Source: CAVQRC01 sp963715045
Lineage (GTDB): Bacteria; Planctomycetota; Planctomycetia; Pirellulales; Lacipirellulaceae
Reading direction: 5' to 3'
NCBI GenBank assembly: GCA_963715045.1
Contig: CAVQRC010000009.1
Location: 124,001-188,000 of the forward strand
Length of the DNA: 64,000 nt
The translations under genes and the position numbers were made by a program. Positions 63,179-64,000 of the stretch are shown in pieces (the first letter of the stretch is position 1; each line of letters starts with the position of its first letter). The notes below the pieces were generated by a model. It saw only the letters and a list, made by a program, of their open reading frames with translations, searched no databases and had not been told where the DNA came from.

Positions 63179-64000
63179 ATGCCTGCCGTAGCCGAAACAG
63201 TACCTGCCCTCCCGCCGTCGAAGCCGCGACAGCCAGTCAGAATACTTCTCGGGATTTCGTGGGTCGTCGTGTGCGTCCTGGCAGCGGCAGTCGTCTTACG
63301 CCTGCTTTGGCATGACGGCACGATCTTGCTGGTTTGGGCGAATTCCTTTACCCGCTATCTCTATTTGCCAGGTTATGCCACGCTCCTGGTCGGGCTCTGG
63401 TTGCGGAGGAAATCACTCGCCGTCGTGTCGCTGCTCATCGTCGTGGTGCAGGGAGTCTGGATGGCTCCGTTGCTGCCGGTTCCGTCGTGGAGCAGGGCAT
63501 CCAGGAGTCGCGAGCATCGAGCGCTCGACGGCGCCAGCGTACGTCTCTACTTTCACAACGTCTGGCGGTTCAACCGGAACCTCTCGGAGACGCTCGGAGA
63601 GATTGAAAGCGTTGATCCGGACGTCGTGGTACTCGCGGAATACACGCGGAACCTGCACGACGCAGTGAAAGCCGACCCGGAACTGGCCCGGTTCCCCTAC
63701 CGCACGACCCCCGGGGGCAATTTCAGCGGGCAGGTCGTGCTGTACAGCAAACTGCCGATCGTGTCGTACCGGCGGCAATGGAGCGACAACCGACTCGCAC
63801 TGGACGTCGAGCTCGAGCTTACTTCCGAACGGCGGCTGAGGCTGATCGCGCTGCATGCGCCGCGACCCCTGTACCGGCACGCCGATCAGTGGCAAAGATA
63901 TTGGGATCGCGTTTTCGACATCATTGGCGATGTGTCGGTTCCAACCGTGATCGTGGGTGATTTCAATCTCACACCCCACTCGCTGCGGTATGCTCAGCTT
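63179..64000 (+). CDS. Membrane EEP-family hydrolase, 3' end outside window
   Basis: Read from ATG 63179 to the edge, 274 codons. The N-terminus has hydrophobic helices (VRILLGISWVVVCVLAAAVVLRLLW; YLYLPGYATLLVGLWL; AVVSLLIVVVQGVWMAPLLPV). The periplasmic catalytic part has RLYFHNVWRFNRNLSETLGEIESVDPDVVVLAEYT, with Glu for the metal, and VPTVIVGDFNLTPHSLRY, the GDFN motif of the exonuclease-endonuclease-phosphatase superfamily (YafD-like). The final His motif lies beyond the window. The substrate is unknown. Confidence 0.8.
   Translation, partial: MPAVAETVPALPPSKPRQPVRILLGISWVVVCVLAAAVVLRLLWHDGTILLVWANSFTRYLYLPGYATLLVGLWLRRKSLAVVSLLIVVVQGVWMAPLLPVPSWSRASRSREHRALDGASVRLYFHNVWRFNRNLSETLGEIESVDPDVVVLAEYTRNLHDAVKADPELARFPYRTTPGGNFSGQVVLYSKLPIVSYRRQWSDNRLALDVELELTSERRLRLIALHAPRPLYRHADQWQRYWDRVFDIIGDVSVPTVIVGDFNLTPHSLRYAQL

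Overview
The window looks like a chromosomal segment of a planctomycete (PVC superphylum). The evidence is high GC, several DUF1559/prepilin-type proteins, Planctomycete-style ECF sigma factors, protein kinases with TPR tails, PEP-CTERM and dockerin proteins, a cytochrome-like CxxCH protein with prenyltransferase-type repeats, and the small basic protein with the FGLPKVRVRKL signature typical of Planctomycetes/Verrucomicrobia/Chlamydiae. I see no rRNA, tRNA, CRISPR array or prophage.

Layout. 0-8.4 kb: end of a ParDE toxin-antitoxin pair, a secreted LamG-like protein, a Uma2 nuclease-like protein, two divergent ECF sigma factors, a frameshifted kinase-TPR gene and a DUF1559/lipoprotein pair. 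8.4-18.4 kb: small wHTH protein, CDP-alcohol phosphatidyltransferase, CxxCH prenyltransferase-like protein, a frameshifted TIM-barrel epimerase, scpB, rpe, a phosphoglycerate-mutase-like protein without catalytic histidines, accD, an atypical kinase and the small basic protein. 18.4-28.4 kb: gltB-gltD, a DEAD-box helicase with a long leader, two tandem MITE-like repeats and a broken pectate lyase. 28.5-29.8 kb: SPFH protein plus Arc-type repressor. 30.1-36.8 kb: one long operon of sigma factor, putative membrane regulator, three GspF-like proteins and four prepilin-like proteins; most of its genes carry frameshifts. 37.3-44 kb: TlpA-like lipoprotein, acetate/solute symporter with DUF485 partner, and two envelope proteins. 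44.1-49.4 kb: NfeD-NfeD-FloA membrane-microdomain operon, a hypothetical and rpsU. 49.5-55 kb: UbiD-family decarboxylase, holB, a dockerin protein and a PEP-CTERM protein. 55.2-64 kb: ftsH divergent from dxr-rseP, then lpxD-lpxI and an EEP-family hydrolase, an isoprenoid/lipid A/envelope-quality-control cluster.

Two themes stand out. First, many genes are interrupted by single-base shifts, nearly all equivalent to one extra base, and these are strongly concentrated in the 30.1-36.8 kb pseudopilus-like operon while gltB, ftsH, rseP, ubiD and the symporter are intact. This is either real decay of that operon or locally poor sequence. Second, three long convergent intergenic gaps (10.2, 26.8 and 37 kb) hold palindromic or MITE-like repeats, and dispersed 7-mer and 8-mer tandem repeats occur elsewhere. 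No convincing wholly new system was found. The best candidates for follow-up are the triple-GspF/prepilin operon with its own sigma factor, the histidine-less phosphatase next to rpe, and the repeat families.
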